DNA of 43,961 nucleotides from Candidatus Sumerlaeia bacterium (GCA_019634695.1 JAHCAW010000035.1:1-43961), one strand, 5' to 3'; counted from the first letter of the stretch, positions 35,655-43,961 are shown. A program made the numbers and translations. The notes: generated from the letters alone by a model not told the origin.

Positions 35655-36794
35655 ATGCGAATCGCAGTTCCCATGGAGCGGCGCGCCGGCGAGGCACGCG
35701 TGGCCCTGACCCCGGCGGCGGCGAAGAAGCTGACCGGCGCGGGAGCCCAAGTGTTCGTCGAGCAGGGCGCTGGACGGGCTGCCGACTTTCCCGATGCGGA
35801 GTACGAAGCAGCCGGCGCCCGGATCGTTGCCGACGACGTCTTGGCGAATGCCGAGATCATCCTGAAGGTGCGCTGTCCGCTGCCGGACGAGGCGGCACGC
35901 CTGCCGATCGGAAGTCTGCTCGTCTGCCTGCTGGATCCCTTTGGGGAAGGCCGCGACCTGTTCGACGTTACCGCAGCCCGTCGCGTGAGCCTGCTCGCCC
36001 TCGAGCGCATCCCCCGCATTACGCGGGCGCAGACGATGGATGTCCTTTCCTCGCAGGCCAACATCGCCGGCTATCGCGCGGCGCTGGAGGCGGCCGCACG
36101 ATTCCGCAAGATGGTGCCGATGATGATGACCGCAGCGGGTTCAGTGCCGCCGGCGCGCGCGTTCGTCCTCGGCGTCGGGGTGGCCGGCTTGCAGGTAATC
36201 GCCACCCTGCGTCGCATGGGCGCCGTGGTGGAGGCCTTCGATGTGCGTCCCGAAGTGCGCGAGCAGATCCTGAGCGTCGGTGCCAAGGTGCTCGATCTGG
36301 GAATCGAGGAGTCCGGCGCCGGCGAGGGAGGCTACGCGCGCGAGTTGTCCGCCGAGGGCAAGGCGCGCCAGAAGGCGGCGCTGACGCGCGAACTGGCCCG
36401 CGCCGATATCGTCGTCACCACCGCCCTGATCCCGGGGCGGCCAGCGCCTGAGTTGGTCACCGAGGAAGCCGTGCGATCGATGAAGCCCGGTTCGGTGGTC
36501 GTGGATATGGCCGCGGCCGCAGGGGGCAACTGCCCGCTGACCGAACCGGACCAGGTCGTCGAGCGCCATGGCGTCACGCTGGTCGGCTTCACCAACTACC
36601 CAGCCCTCGTGGCCCATCACGCCAGCCAGTTCTTCGCGCGCAACCTGCTCGCGTTGCTCGAGTTGATCGTCACGCCCGAGGAGGGTTCAGGTGCCAAGCG
36701 CACGCTGAACGTCGGGGACGAAGTGCTCGACGCTGCGCTCGTGGTGCACGACGGCGCCATTCGCTGGTCACCTCCGAAAGGAGCCGCCGGATGA
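35655..36794 (+). CDS. pntAa: Proton-translocating NAD(P) transhydrogenase, alpha-1 subunit (domain I)
   Basis: The 379-aa NAD(H)-binding subunit of split transhydrogenase has RIAVPMERRAGEARVALTP, PRITRAQTMDVLSSQANIAGYRA, the Rossmann loop VLGVGVAGLQVIATLRRMGA followed by VEAFDVRPEV (acidic NAD selector), the mobile-loop region GGYARELSAEGKARQ, and the VVDMAAAAGGNCPLT end. The three-gene split (alpha-1, alpha-2, beta) is the Rhodospirillum type. The ATG at 35655 is chosen by homology, with AAGG upstream. It overlaps the next start by four bases (ATGA), so translation is coupled. Confidence 0.95.
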   Translation: MRIAVPMERRAGEARVALTPAAAKKLTGAGAQVFVEQGAGRAADFPDAEYEAAGARIVADDVLANAEIILKVRCPLPDEAARLPIGSLLVCLLDPFGEGRDLFDVTAARRVSLLALERIPRITRAQTMDVLSSQANIAGYRAALEAAARFRKMVPMMMTAAGSVPPARAFVLGVGVAGLQVIATLRRMGAVVEAFDVRPEVREQILSVGAKVLDLGIEESGAGEGGYARELSAEGKARQKAALTRELARADIVVTTALIPGRPAPELVTEEAVRSMKPGSVVVDMAAAAGGNCPLTEPDQVVERHGVTLVGFTNYPALVAHHASQFFARNLLALLELIVTPEEGSGAKRTLNVGDEVLDAALVVHDGAIRWSPPKGAAG

Positions 36795-37117
36795 ACCCCG
36801 TGCTTCTGTTGGCCGCAGCGGAAACCGCGTCGGTGTCCCCCTTCATGACGGGACTGTTCGCCTTCGTGCTGGCCTGCTTCGTCGGCTACCATGTGATCTG
36901 GAACGTCACGCCGGCGCTGCACACACCGTTGATGTCCGTGACGAACGCGATCTCGGCGATCATCCTTGTCGGCTGCATTCTGGTCTGCGGCAACGAGGCG
37001 TCGCCTCTCTCGGCGCGGGTGCTGGCGTTCGTCGGCCTCGTCGTCGCGTCGATCAACGTCTTCGGCGGGTTCCTGGTCACGCAACGCATGCTGGCGATGT
37101 ACAAGAGGAAGGGCTGA
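36791..37117 (+). CDS. pntAb: Proton-translocating NAD(P) transhydrogenase, alpha-2 subunit
   Basis: This 108-aa membrane subunit supplies the first helices of domain II. Three hydrophobic segments are visible (LFAFVLACFVGYHVIWNV, SAIILVGCILVCG, VLAFVGLVVASINVFGGFLV), and the conserved TPALHTPLMSVTNAISAI and GFLVTQRML are typical. The start overlaps the pntAa stop (ATGA). It is followed by pntB after 27 bases. Confidence 0.95.
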   Translation: MNPVLLLAAAETASVSPFMTGLFAFVLACFVGYHVIWNVTPALHTPLMSVTNAISAIILVGCILVCGNEASPLSARVLAFVGLVVASINVFGGFLVTQRMLAMYKRKG

Positions 37118-37144
37118 GGCGCGCGTGTCCGCCGAGGAAACTCC

Positions 37145-38536
37145 ATGAACCTGCATCCCGACCTGTTCGCTCTGGCCTATCTGATCGCCTCCGTCTGCTT
37201 CATCCTCGGGTTGAAGGGACTGAGCTCTCCGGCCACTGCGCGCCGTGGGAACCAGATGGCCATCGCGGGGATGGTGCTCGCGGTGGGCGTGACGCTCGCG
37301 CACCCGACCGTCGCGTTCGCCAACCTGGCTTGGGTTCTTGGCGGGCTTGCCTTGGGAGCGATCATCGGCGTGCCAGTGGCTCTGAAGGTCCGCATGACGG
37401 CGATGCCGGAACTGGTGGCGATCCTGCACAGCTTCGTCGGACTGGCCGCGGTATTGGTCGGCATCGGCACTTTCCAACTCCACCGGGCGCATGGCGATGC
37501 GATCGGCACGGTGCAGACCATCGAGGTCTTCGTCGGCGTCTTCATCGGGGCGATCACGTTCACCGGTTCGGTGGTGGCGTTCGGCAAGCTGAGCGGCCGG
37601 CTGGGGTCGGCGCCAGTGGTCTTTTCCGGCCAGCACGCGCTGAACCTGGCGCTGGCCGTCTTGATGATCGGGCTGGGCGTGGCATTCAGCGTGACGCTGA
37701 ACACGGCGTGGCTGTACGCGATGACGGCGGTCGCGTTGATCCTCGGCATCACGCTGATCATCCCCATCGGCGGGGCGGACATGCCGGTGATCGTGTCGAT
37801 GCTCAACTCGTATTCGGGTTGGGCGGCGTCGGCCACGGGGTTCATGTTGAACAACAATCTACTGATCGTAACCGGCGCACTAGTAGGCTCGTCCGGCGCA
37901 ATCCTGAGCTACATCATGTGCCGGGCGATGAACCGCTCGTTCCTCCACGTGATCCTGGGCGGGTTCGGCGGCGACGAAGCCGCGGCCGCGGCGACGGCCA
38001 CCGGCAAGACCACGAAGGCCGCCGCCGTCGAGGATGCCGTCTTCATGCTCGCCAATGCGGCCAAGGTCATCATCGTGCCGGGCTACGGCATGGCCGTGGC
38101 GCAAGCCCAGCACGCCGTAAGGGACTTGACCGATCTGCTGCAGGGCAAAGGCGTCGACGTGCGCTTCGCGATCCATCCAGTGGCGGGGCGCATGCCGGGG
38201 CACATGAACGTCCTGTTGGCCGAGGCCGACATCCCCTACGACATTGTGTATGAACTCGATGAGATCAACAACGAGTTCCCCGGGACGGACGTCTGTCTGG
38301 TGATTGGAGCCAACGACGTGGTGAACCCCGCAGCAAAAACGGACAAAACGAGTCCCATTTACGGCATGCCCATTCTGGACGCCAGCAAGGCCCGGCTGGT
38401 CTACTGCGTAAAGCGTTCCATGAAGCCGGGTTACGCCGGGGTGGAGAATGAACTGTATTACGCCGACAACTGCATGATGATCTTCGGGGACGCCAAGGCC
38501 GTGTGCGAGCGATTGGCCGGGGCCCTGCGGGATTAA
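37145..38536 (+). CDS. pntB: Proton-translocating NAD(P) transhydrogenase, beta subunit
   Basis: The 463-aa subunit has about nine membrane helices forming the proton path, with the conserved MPELVAILHSFVGLAAVLVG (functional His), GADMPVIVSMLNSYSGWAASATGFML, and GSSGAILSYIMCRAMNRS. A C-terminal NADP(H) domain III follows: VIIVPGYGMAVAQAQH, FAIHPVAGRMPGHMNVLLAE, LVIGANDVVNPAAKTDKTSPIYGMP, and KRSMKPGYAGVENELYY. All key motifs are intact, so the complex should use the proton gradient to make NADPH. A hairpin and T run after the stop end the operon. Confidence 0.96.
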   Translation: MNLHPDLFALAYLIASVCFILGLKGLSSPATARRGNQMAIAGMVLAVGVTLAHPTVAFANLAWVLGGLALGAIIGVPVALKVRMTAMPELVAILHSFVGLAAVLVGIGTFQLHRAHGDAIGTVQTIEVFVGVFIGAITFTGSVVAFGKLSGRLGSAPVVFSGQHALNLALAVLMIGLGVAFSVTLNTAWLYAMTAVALILGITLIIPIGGADMPVIVSMLNSYSGWAASATGFMLNNNLLIVTGALVGSSGAILSYIMCRAMNRSFLHVILGGFGGDEAAAAATATGKTTKAAAVEDAVFMLANAAKVIIVPGYGMAVAQAQHAVRDLTDLLQGKGVDVRFAIHPVAGRMPGHMNVLLAEADIPYDIVYELDEINNEFPGTDVCLVIGANDVVNPAAKTDKTSPIYGMPILDASKARLVYCVKRSMKPGYAGVENELYYADNCMMIFGDAKAVCERLAGALRD

Positions 38537-38566
38537 TGGGCGCGGCGGGGCCCGGGTCGAATTCCG

Positions 38567-38589
38567 CCGAACTTCCTTCGGGCTTTTTT
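38567..38589 (+). terminator. Intrinsic terminator after pntB
   Basis: CCGAA and TTCGG (38567-38571, 38577-38581) form a short stem around CTTCC, followed by GC and six T residues. It lies 30 bases past the pntB stop and before the ROK regulator gene. Confidence 0.72.
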
Positions 38590-38702
38590 GTATTGTCTTG
38601 ACATCCGACCCGCCGGATGGGCATTTCGACACGGCTTCCATCAAGAAACTTTCGGAAGTCGCGGAGCGAAGGAGCAGGGAATCTGCCGCAGCGAGGCGAC
38701 AA

Positions 38703-39941
38703 ATGAACGTGCGCAAGAATGGCCTGATGATGCGGGGCGGCGCCAGTCGTCAGGCCGACGTCCTGTACCAGCTCTGGAAGGAAGGGCCCATCTCGCGCGG
38801 TGCACTCGCCGATCTCATGGGCTTGAATCTGCCGACAGTCTCGGCGGTGGTGCAGGATCTGATTCGCGCAGGCGAGGTCATCGAGGAGGGCTTCGCCACC
38901 TCGACCGGCGGTCGCAAGGCGCAGTTGCTCGACGTCAACCCCAAGCGCGGCGGCGTCGTCGCGATCGAGTTCAGTTCGCGCGGCATCCTGTCCGCCTCGA
39001 GCGACATGAAGGGACGCCTGCACAACCACGTCATCCGGCCCTTCAATCCGGCCCTCGGACGCGAAGGCACCATCCAGGCAATCATTGATGCCATCGAAGA
39101 TCAGCGCGTCTTCCTCAAGGAGGACGAGGGGCTCGAGCTGGCCCGCATCGGCGTCGTGCTCTCCGGCCTGATCGACGAACAGAGCGGCATCTCCCTTTCT
39201 TTCCCCCGCTTCGAGGACTGGAACAAGGTCCCGATCGTCGAAATTCTCCAGAACCATTTTGGCGTGCCCGTCAATCTCAGCAGCCATGTCACCGGCACGA
39301 CGCTCGCCGAGAGCATCTTCGGGCGCTTCAAGGAGAAGCGCAATTTCCTCTATGTGCATCTTGGCCCCGGGCTGGCTGTCGGGATGGTCTTCGACGGCAT
39401 CGTCTATCAGGGCGTCAAAGTCACGGTCGGCGAATTCGGTCACCTGACGGTGGACGACAACGGGCCGATCTGCTACTGTGGCAACTACGGTTGCCTCGAG
39501 ACGGTGGCCAGCGATTGGGCACTCGTCCAGCAGGCCGAGTCGGCGATCAACGATGGCGTGCAGACGCACATCCCCGAGCACGTGGACGACACGGGCAAGA
39601 TCACGCCGGCGGCCATCTTCCAGGCAGCCGAGATGGGCGACCGCCTGGCAGGCAACATGATCGACAAGGCGGGGCACTACATCGGCACGGTGCTGGCCGG
39701 GGTGGTGAATCTGGTCGCGCCGGAGGCGCTGGTCTACGGCGGGTCGATGGTCGAGGATGGCGAGCGGCTGATCCGCGCCATCCAACACACGATCAAGCGC
39801 CGGGCGCTGGAGGCGCTCGAGCGCGACATCCAGGCGGACCTCGGGTCATTCGGTCTGCAGGCCGGTGTGTGCGGCGCCGTGGCGATTGCGCTGCACTCGC
39901 ACTACAGCAGCTTCATCGGCAAAGGCGAAGACCTGGGCTGA
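38703..39941 (+). CDS. ROK-family transcriptional regulator
   Basis: The 412-aa protein has an N-terminal winged helix (QADVLYQLWKEGPISRGALADLMGLNLPTVSAVVQDLIRAGEVIEEG) and a ROK domain with the zinc motif ICYCGNYGCLE, GEFGHLTV, and the GTVLAGVVNLVAPEALVYGG segment. The phosphate loop of ROK kinases is altered (VAIEFSSRGILSASSD instead of DIGGT), so it should bind a sugar effector rather than phosphorylate it. NagC/XylR-type relatives repress sugar genes. The ATG at 38703 follows GAGGCG; a TTG at 38598 is not needed. Its target is unknown, and the ppgK-like sugar genes are 10 kb away. It is convergent with the HAD gene, 5 bases apart. Confidence 0.9.
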   Translation: MNVRKNGLMMRGGASRQADVLYQLWKEGPISRGALADLMGLNLPTVSAVVQDLIRAGEVIEEGFATSTGGRKAQLLDVNPKRGGVVAIEFSSRGILSASSDMKGRLHNHVIRPFNPALGREGTIQAIIDAIEDQRVFLKEDEGLELARIGVVLSGLIDEQSGISLSFPRFEDWNKVPIVEILQNHFGVPVNLSSHVTGTTLAESIFGRFKEKRNFLYVHLGPGLAVGMVFDGIVYQGVKVTVGEFGHLTVDDNGPICYCGNYGCLETVASDWALVQQAESAINDGVQTHIPEHVDDTGKITPAAIFQAAEMGDRLAGNMIDKAGHYIGTVLAGVVNLVAPEALVYGGSMVEDGERLIRAIQHTIKRRALEALERDIQADLGSFGLQAGVCGAVAIALHSHYSSFIGKGEDLG

Positions 39942-39946
39942 GGCGA

Positions 39947-40720
39947 TCAGGCCGCGGGCGATTCGGCCCGGATGCGCTCGTAAAGTTCCTCGATGCAATC
40001 GACCGCGGCGTGCTGCAGGCGCCAATCGACGCGCGCGCGCAGGGCAGGCACCGCGTTGCTCGGCGCGGCAGAGCGCGCACACAGGCGCATGAAGTGCCAG
40101 TCGCTCTCCGAGTCGCCCAGACCAACCATCTCGTCGAGGTCGATCCCCGTCAGGCGCGACAGCCAGTCGAGCGCGGTGCCCTTGTTCACGGCGTGCGGCA
40201 TGTAATTGACCACGGCGGTGGTCTGGTCGGTGGCGAAGTGTTCGCTCCAGCGCGCCGAGAAGGACTCCGCCCGTCGGGCCAGTTCGGGCACCGTGAGCGG
40301 CGGCTTGGGGTAAAGCGTGAGCTGACAGACCTTGCCGGCCTCGATCAGCACCTGCCCGTCGCCGTTGGCGATGAACTGCTGCTCCGCCTCGGCGAGCATG
40401 GCCTGATAGCGGCGGCGATCCTCCTCCGAGTAGGCGGGATGAATGCTGTGGTGCTGGTGGACAGGGTCCCAGAGGACGGCGCCGAACTCGGCGATGGCCG
40501 GGTGATGGCAGGCGCATGCCTGCTGGAGCGCCTGGACGTAGGGCAGGGGGCGCCCGGTGCAGAAAGTCATGGCGGGGACGCCAGGATCGGTGCGCGAGGC
40601 CCGATTGCGCTCGGCAATGCGCTGCATCATGGCCAGGTCGAAGGGTTGGCGCCCGCCGCGGGTGACACAGCCATCGACGTCGGCAACAATCAGGCGAATG
40701 GGGCGTGCGAGCGGTTTCAT
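39947..40720 (-). CDS. HAD-superfamily phosphatase (Cof/phosphoglycolate-type)
   Basis: The 257-aa hydrolase has motif I ADVDGCVTRGG (D14, D16), the CTGRPLPYV motif II Thr, a C2-type cap (FIANGDGQVLIE...), the lysine motif NKGTALDWLSRLTGI, and motif IV VGLGDSESDWHFM. Substrate is not evident; relatives act on phosphoglycolate or sugar phosphates. The ATG at 40720 is chosen by homology, with no purine-rich ribosome binding site before it. It diverges from the SDR-like gene over 149 bases, in which I see no further gene. Confidence 0.88.
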   Translation of the reverse strand: MKPLARPIRLIVADVDGCVTRGGRQPFDLAMMQRIAERNRASRTDPGVPAMTFCTGRPLPYVQALQQACACHHPAIAEFGAVLWDPVHQHHSIHPAYSEEDRRRYQAMLAEAEQQFIANGDGQVLIEAGKVCQLTLYPKPPLTVPELARRAESFSARWSEHFATDQTTAVVNYMPHAVNKGTALDWLSRLTGIDLDEMVGLGDSESDWHFMRLCARSAAPSNAVPALRARVDWRLQHAAVDCIEELYERIRAESPAA

Positions 40721-40869
40721 GGGCGAGGAGGGTGGCGACGGGACCGGCGCGAGACAAGGCGAGAATCGGTTTTCCGTTGCGCAGGGGGCGTGCGCTGGCC
40801 GCATTGGTGGAGCGGCGCGCACGACGCCGGCAGCAATGATCGCCCACGGGCGGATGAAACGGGGAGCGT

Positions 40870-41511
40870 ATGGCTCGAACGGTCTTGCAGGGACGCAACG
40901 CCCTGGTGCTGGGAATGGACACCGCCTTGGGGCGCACCTGCGCCCAGCAGTTGTCGCGCTCGGGATGCCGCGTGGTGCTGGCCGGACGGAACGTCAAGCG
41001 CCTCGAAGAACTGGCCGACCAATTGGCCCGCAAGGGCGGCGAGCCCAGCATTCAGCCCATCTCCTCGAAGCCCAACGATCTGTACGAGGCGATCCGCGAG
41101 TCGCGCGAACGCCTTGGGCATTTCCATTACGTCCTCAACGCGTTGGCTTTCGACTACGAGTCGGCCGACCAGCGCTCCCGCGCCGAGGCTTTGTCCCAGC
41201 GCGCCGACGAGGAAATCGCCGCGCAGGTGATGGAGCATGGGCCCACCAAGATGCTGACGCTCTGGCCGGCGGACCGGGACACTCCCCCGCCGATCCGGCC
41301 GCTGGCATGGCATGGCTACATGATCCTCGGCCCAGTCCAGCGACTCGATGCCGAGACGCCGGCACAACTCGACGCCACCGGCACGCTGCACCTGCGCGCC
41401 GGCAGCATCGGCGACACGGTCGCCTTCCTGTTTCAACTCCCACCGTCCGCACGTCCGGGACGCATCCATCTCGAAGCCATTCCGTCGCCCGATCGCAAAG
41501 GAGCCGCCTGA
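40870..41511 (+). CDS. Degenerate short-chain dehydrogenase-like protein
   Basis: The 213-aa protein starts like an SDR (NALVLGMDTALGRTCAQQLSRSGCRVVLAGRNVKRLEELADQL), with a cofactor loop GMDTALG that keeps the last Gly, and an HYVLNALAF strand resembling the NNAG strand. After about residue 95 the usual Ser and YxxxK catalytic residues are missing; instead there is a Pro-rich beta region (LAWHGYMILGPVQRLDAETPAQL, SIGDTVAFLFQLPP). It is unlikely to be an oxidoreductase of the usual kind. A GGGGAG lies before the ATG. argB starts immediately after its stop, so they form an operon. Confidence 0.75.
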   Translation: MARTVLQGRNALVLGMDTALGRTCAQQLSRSGCRVVLAGRNVKRLEELADQLARKGGEPSIQPISSKPNDLYEAIRESRERLGHFHYVLNALAFDYESADQRSRAEALSQRADEEIAAQVMEHGPTKMLTLWPADRDTPPPIRPLAWHGYMILGPVQRLDAETPAQLDATGTLHLRAGSIGDTVAFLFQLPPSARPGRIHLEAIPSPDRKGAA

Positions 41512-42381
41512 ATGCGGAATCTGTCCATCGAGAACCTGACCCGCCGCGCCGAGATTCTCATCGAGGCGATGCCCTACATCCACAAGCACCGCGACAGCAT
41601 CGCGGTGATCAAGTACGGCGGCGCCGCGATGATCGATGCCGACCTCAAGCGCGCCGTCATCCAGGACATCGTCCTGATGCATCAGGTAGGCATCCAGTTC
41701 GTGCTCGTGCATGGCGGTGGCAAGGAGATCACCGACCTGCTCGGGCAACTTGGTGCCAAGACGCGCTTCGTCAACGGCCAGCGCGTGACGGACAGTCAGG
41801 CCTTGGACGCGGCGGAGATGGTGCTTTCGGGGCGGTTGAACGGCGAGATCGTGGCGGCGCTCAACACGTCGGGAGCGCGCGCGGTCGGTATCTCCGGCAA
41901 GGGGGGCACGCTGCTGCGCGCCCGGCCGCTCGAGGCGGACGAGGACCTGGGCTTCGTCGGCGACGTCGAGCGCGTGGACCCGACGATCGTCCAGGTGCTG
42001 ACGGGCAATGGTTTCATCCCGGTGGTTTCGCCGCTTGGACTTGGAGCCGACGGGCAAACGTACAACATCAACGCAGACACGGCCGCGTTGCGCATCGCAG
42101 TCGAGGTCAAGGCGCGCAAACTGATCTTCCTGAGCGACATCCCGGGCATCCTGCGCGACCGGGAGAACCCGGAGTCCGTGATCGGCACGATCCACCGTGA
42201 AGAGATCGAGCCGCTGATTGCCGAGGGTGTGATCCAAGGCGGGATGATTCCGAAGGCGCGCGCGGCGGCCAGCGCCCTGGACGTCTGCGAGAAGGTGCAC
42301 ATTCTGGACGGTCGCAGGCCGCACAGCCTGCTGCTGGAGCTTTTCACCGACGAGGGGATCGGGACTCAGATCGTTCGCTGA
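41512..42381 (+). CDS. argB: N-acetylglutamate kinase, arginine-sensitive type
   Basis: ArgB phosphorylates N-acetylglutamate in arginine synthesis. The 289-aa protein has IAVIKYGGAAM, VLVHGGGKEI, the substrate region GQRVTDSQALDAAEMVLSGRLN, NINADTAALRIA, and the terminal GVIQGGMIPKARAAASAL. The N-terminal helix LTRRAEILIEAMPYIHKH is the extension that arginine-inhibited hexameric enzymes carry, so feedback inhibition is likely. The ATG at 41512 touches the TGA of the upstream gene, with AAAGGAG at 41497-41503 inside it. No other arg gene is in the window. Confidence 0.95.
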   Translation: MRNLSIENLTRRAEILIEAMPYIHKHRDSIAVIKYGGAAMIDADLKRAVIQDIVLMHQVGIQFVLVHGGGKEITDLLGQLGAKTRFVNGQRVTDSQALDAAEMVLSGRLNGEIVAALNTSGARAVGISGKGGTLLRARPLEADEDLGFVGDVERVDPTIVQVLTGNGFIPVVSPLGLGADGQTYNINADTAALRIAVEVKARKLIFLSDIPGILRDRENPESVIGTIHREEIEPLIAEGVIQGGMIPKARAAASALDVCEKVHILDGRRPHSLLLELFTDEGIGTQIVR

Positions 42382-42395
42382 ACGGTTGACCAACC

Positions 42396-43961
42396 GTGCT
42401 GCTACCCCAGGTCCAGACCAGGCTGGAGCGCTGGTTCCCGTCCCTGACGCGGATCGTTCGATCCGAGCACTTCGTAATCCTGCTGAGCGCGGCGTTCGTG
42501 GGGGTCTGCGCGGCCTACGGCGCCATCCTGTTTCGGGCCATGATTCTGGGCTCGAGTTGGATGTTCTTCGGGCCGGCGTATGGCGACCTCGAGGCGGTGC
42601 GCGAGTTGCCATGGTGGCGCAAGCTGCTGTTGCCGGCGCTGGGAGGGCTTCTGATCGCCCCCATCGTCGTGCGCTTCGCCCCCGAGGCGCGGGGCAGTGG
42701 CATCCCGGAAGTGATCGAGGCGGTGGCGAATCGCGGCGGGGTGCTGCGACGGCGCGTGGTGGCTCTCAAGGCGCTGGCGGCTTCGATCTGCATCGGCAGC
42801 GGCGGATCGGCCGGGCGCGAAGGTCCGATCGTGCAAATCGGAGCGGCGATCGGCTCGTGGATCGCGCAGACGCTGCGCCTGAACGCCAAGCAGATGCGAA
42901 CGCTCGTGGGGTGCGGAGCGGCGGGGGGGATCGCCGCCACGTTCAACACACCCTTCGCCGGGGCACTTTTCGCCGTCGAGGTGGTGCTCGGCGATTTCGG
43001 CGCCGCCAAGATCAGCCCGATCGTCATCGCGGCAGTCGTGGCGACGGTGATCAGTCGCCAGTTCACCGAAGAGTTCCCGCACTTGCAGGTGCCGCCCTTC
43101 GACGAGACGATCGGGCTGAGCTCCGTCCCGCCTTACATCATCGTCGGGATCACGTGCGCGCTGGTGGGTACGCTGTTCATTCGCTCGTTGATGACAGGCT
43201 GGAGAGTCGCGGATCGGTGGAAGTTCTCGCCGTACCTGCTGCCGGCGACGGGCGGGTTGATCGTGGGCGCCATCGGCATCTTCCGGCCGGAGGTTTACGG
43301 CGTCGGCTACGAGACGATCAACGGGGTGCTGCGGGAGACTCCCGGCGTCGGTCTGCTGGTGGTGGTGCTTGTGGCGAAACTGCTGGCGACTTCGGCGACG
43401 CTGACGAGCGGCGGCTCCGGCGGCGTCTTCGCGCCGTCGCTCTTTCTGGGCGCTGTGACGGGTACGCTGGTGGGCATCGTGACGGAGATCGTGGCTCCCG
43501 GGGTGATCCAGAGCCCGCGGGCGTTCGCGCTGGTCGGAATGGGCGCGATGGTGGCGGCGACGACGCGAGCGCCGATCTCGGCCGTGCTCATGATCTTCGA
43601 GCTGACCCGCGACTACAACACGATCGTCCCGCTGATGGCCGCTTGCATTCCGAGCGTCCTGCTGTCCGCGGCCCTGCATCCCGACTCGATCTACATCGCC
43701 AAGCTGCGCCATCGCGGCGTGGAGCTGCTCGTCAAGAACGAGGTGAACCTGCTGCGCGGCCTGAAGGTGCGCGACGTGATGCACCAACGCATCGCGACCG
43801 TACCGCCCGCGACCCCCATGAGCGAACTGATCGATCGCTTCATGGCAACGCCGTACTCGGTCATGTGGATGACCGACGCGAACGGCAGGGTCCTTGGTGT
43901 GATCGAGTCGCGGAACTTCCAGGCGGCGCTCGTCGAGCGCGAGGCGCTGATGGAATTGATC
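42396..43961 (+). CDS. ClC-family chloride transporter/channel with CBS region (3' end cut)
   Basis: An open frame runs from GTG 42396 to the window edge (522 codons). The first membrane helix begins near residue 25 (FVILLSAAFVGVCAAYGAILF). ClC hallmarks are present: GSGIPEVIEAV, GSGGSAGREGPIVQIGAAIGS with the gating Glu, FNTPFAGALFAVEVVLGDF, and TSGGSGGVFAPSLFLGA. After the membrane domain comes a CBS motif (LKVRDVMHQRIATVPPATPM...VLGVIESRNF). The residue matching the proton glutamate of the E. coli antiporter (E203) is Val in FAVEV, as in channel-type ClCs. An in-frame stop at 42387-42389 fixes GTG as the first start; no clear ribosome binding site. Confidence 0.92.
   Translation, partial: MLLPQVQTRLERWFPSLTRIVRSEHFVILLSAAFVGVCAAYGAILFRAMILGSSWMFFGPAYGDLEAVRELPWWRKLLLPALGGLLIAPIVVRFAPEARGSGIPEVIEAVANRGGVLRRRVVALKALAASICIGSGGSAGREGPIVQIGAAIGSWIAQTLRLNAKQMRTLVGCGAAGGIAATFNTPFAGALFAVEVVLGDFGAAKISPIVIAAVVATVISRQFTEEFPHLQVPPFDETIGLSSVPPYIIVGITCALVGTLFIRSLMTGWRVADRWKFSPYLLPATGGLIVGAIGIFRPEVYGVGYETINGVLRETPGVGLLVVVLVAKLLATSATLTSGGSGGVFAPSLFLGAVTGTLVGIVTEIVAPGVIQSPRAFALVGMGAMVAATTRAPISAVLMIFELTRDYNTIVPLMAACIPSVLLSAALHPDSIYIAKLRHRGVELLVKNEVNLLRGLKVRDVMHQRIATVPPATPMSELIDRFMATPYSVMWMTDANGRVLGVIESRNFQAALVEREALMELI

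Noticed and set aside
38598..38603. TTGACA as a TTG start or a -35 box for the ROK gene
   Set aside because: A better ATG with a ribosome binding site lies at 38703, and no good -10 box stands 16-18 bases after TTGACA.
42402..43787. 461-codon open frame on the minus strand
   Set aside because: It is antisense to the ClC gene, is His/Arg/Gln-rich without motifs, and arises from high third-position GC of the real gene.

Overview
The window is a GC-rich, gene-dense piece of bacterial chromosome with no rRNA or tRNA gene, insertion sequence, prophage or CRISPR array that I can see. Short gaps, GTG starts, 4-base GTGA/ATGA start-stop overlaps, lipoproteins and signal peptides point to a free-living, probably diderm bacterium. 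Eukaryote-like Ser/Thr kinases, a kinase fused to an FGE-sulfatase domain, and many TPR or low-complexity exported proteins fit lineages such as Planctomycetota, Sumerlaeota, Hydrogenedentota or Acidobacteriota. No marker here settles the phylum.

Layout, left part. 1-2.8 kb (minus): a cut gene, metF and the coupled purE-purK pair. 3.1-4.0 kb (plus): a secreted Tyr/Pro-rich protein, then a convergent gap with four hairpins. 4.25-6.3 kb (minus): RNase PH followed by a RicT/PSP1 protein with an Arg/Gly-rich tail. 6.5-7.1 kb (plus): thiE. 7.1-14.3 kb (minus): a run reading TPR-pseudokinase, ComEA-like HhH protein, 858-aa membrane protein, coupled 186-aa exported protein, gatB. 14.5-15.9 kb (plus): a serine-hydrolase lipoprotein. 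15.8-17.9 kb (minus): a glycosyltransferase-methyltransferase fusion followed by hisH.

Middle part (18.2-28.3 kb, plus): an exported protein with perfect ADPFASAP repeats, a TPR protein, a Xer recombinase, two small unknown genes, a Ser/Thr kinase-TM-FGE fusion, a lipoprotein whose C-terminal domain looks like a caspase fold without its catalytic His and Cys, and polyphosphate glucokinase. The kinase and the caspase-like lipoprotein probably form one signalling unit. With the TPR-pseudokinase they are the least ordinary content of the window.

Right part. 28.4-31.9 kb (minus): a glycosyltransferase-like protein, a low-molecular-weight phosphatase translationally coupled to a fructosamine/ribulosamine kinase (a likely protein-deglycation pair), and an exported SMP-30-type protein. 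32.0-38.5 kb: a pyridine-nucleotide and ferredoxin locus with ferredoxin-NADP reductase, NfnAB (electron-bifurcating transhydrogenase) and, divergently, PntAa-PntAb-PntB (proton-translocating transhydrogenase). An AT-rich inverted repeat fills the gap between fpr and nfnB. 38.7-43.96 kb: a ROK repressor, a HAD phosphatase, an SDR-like protein without catalytic residues directly upstream of argB, and a ClC transporter/channel cut by the window end.
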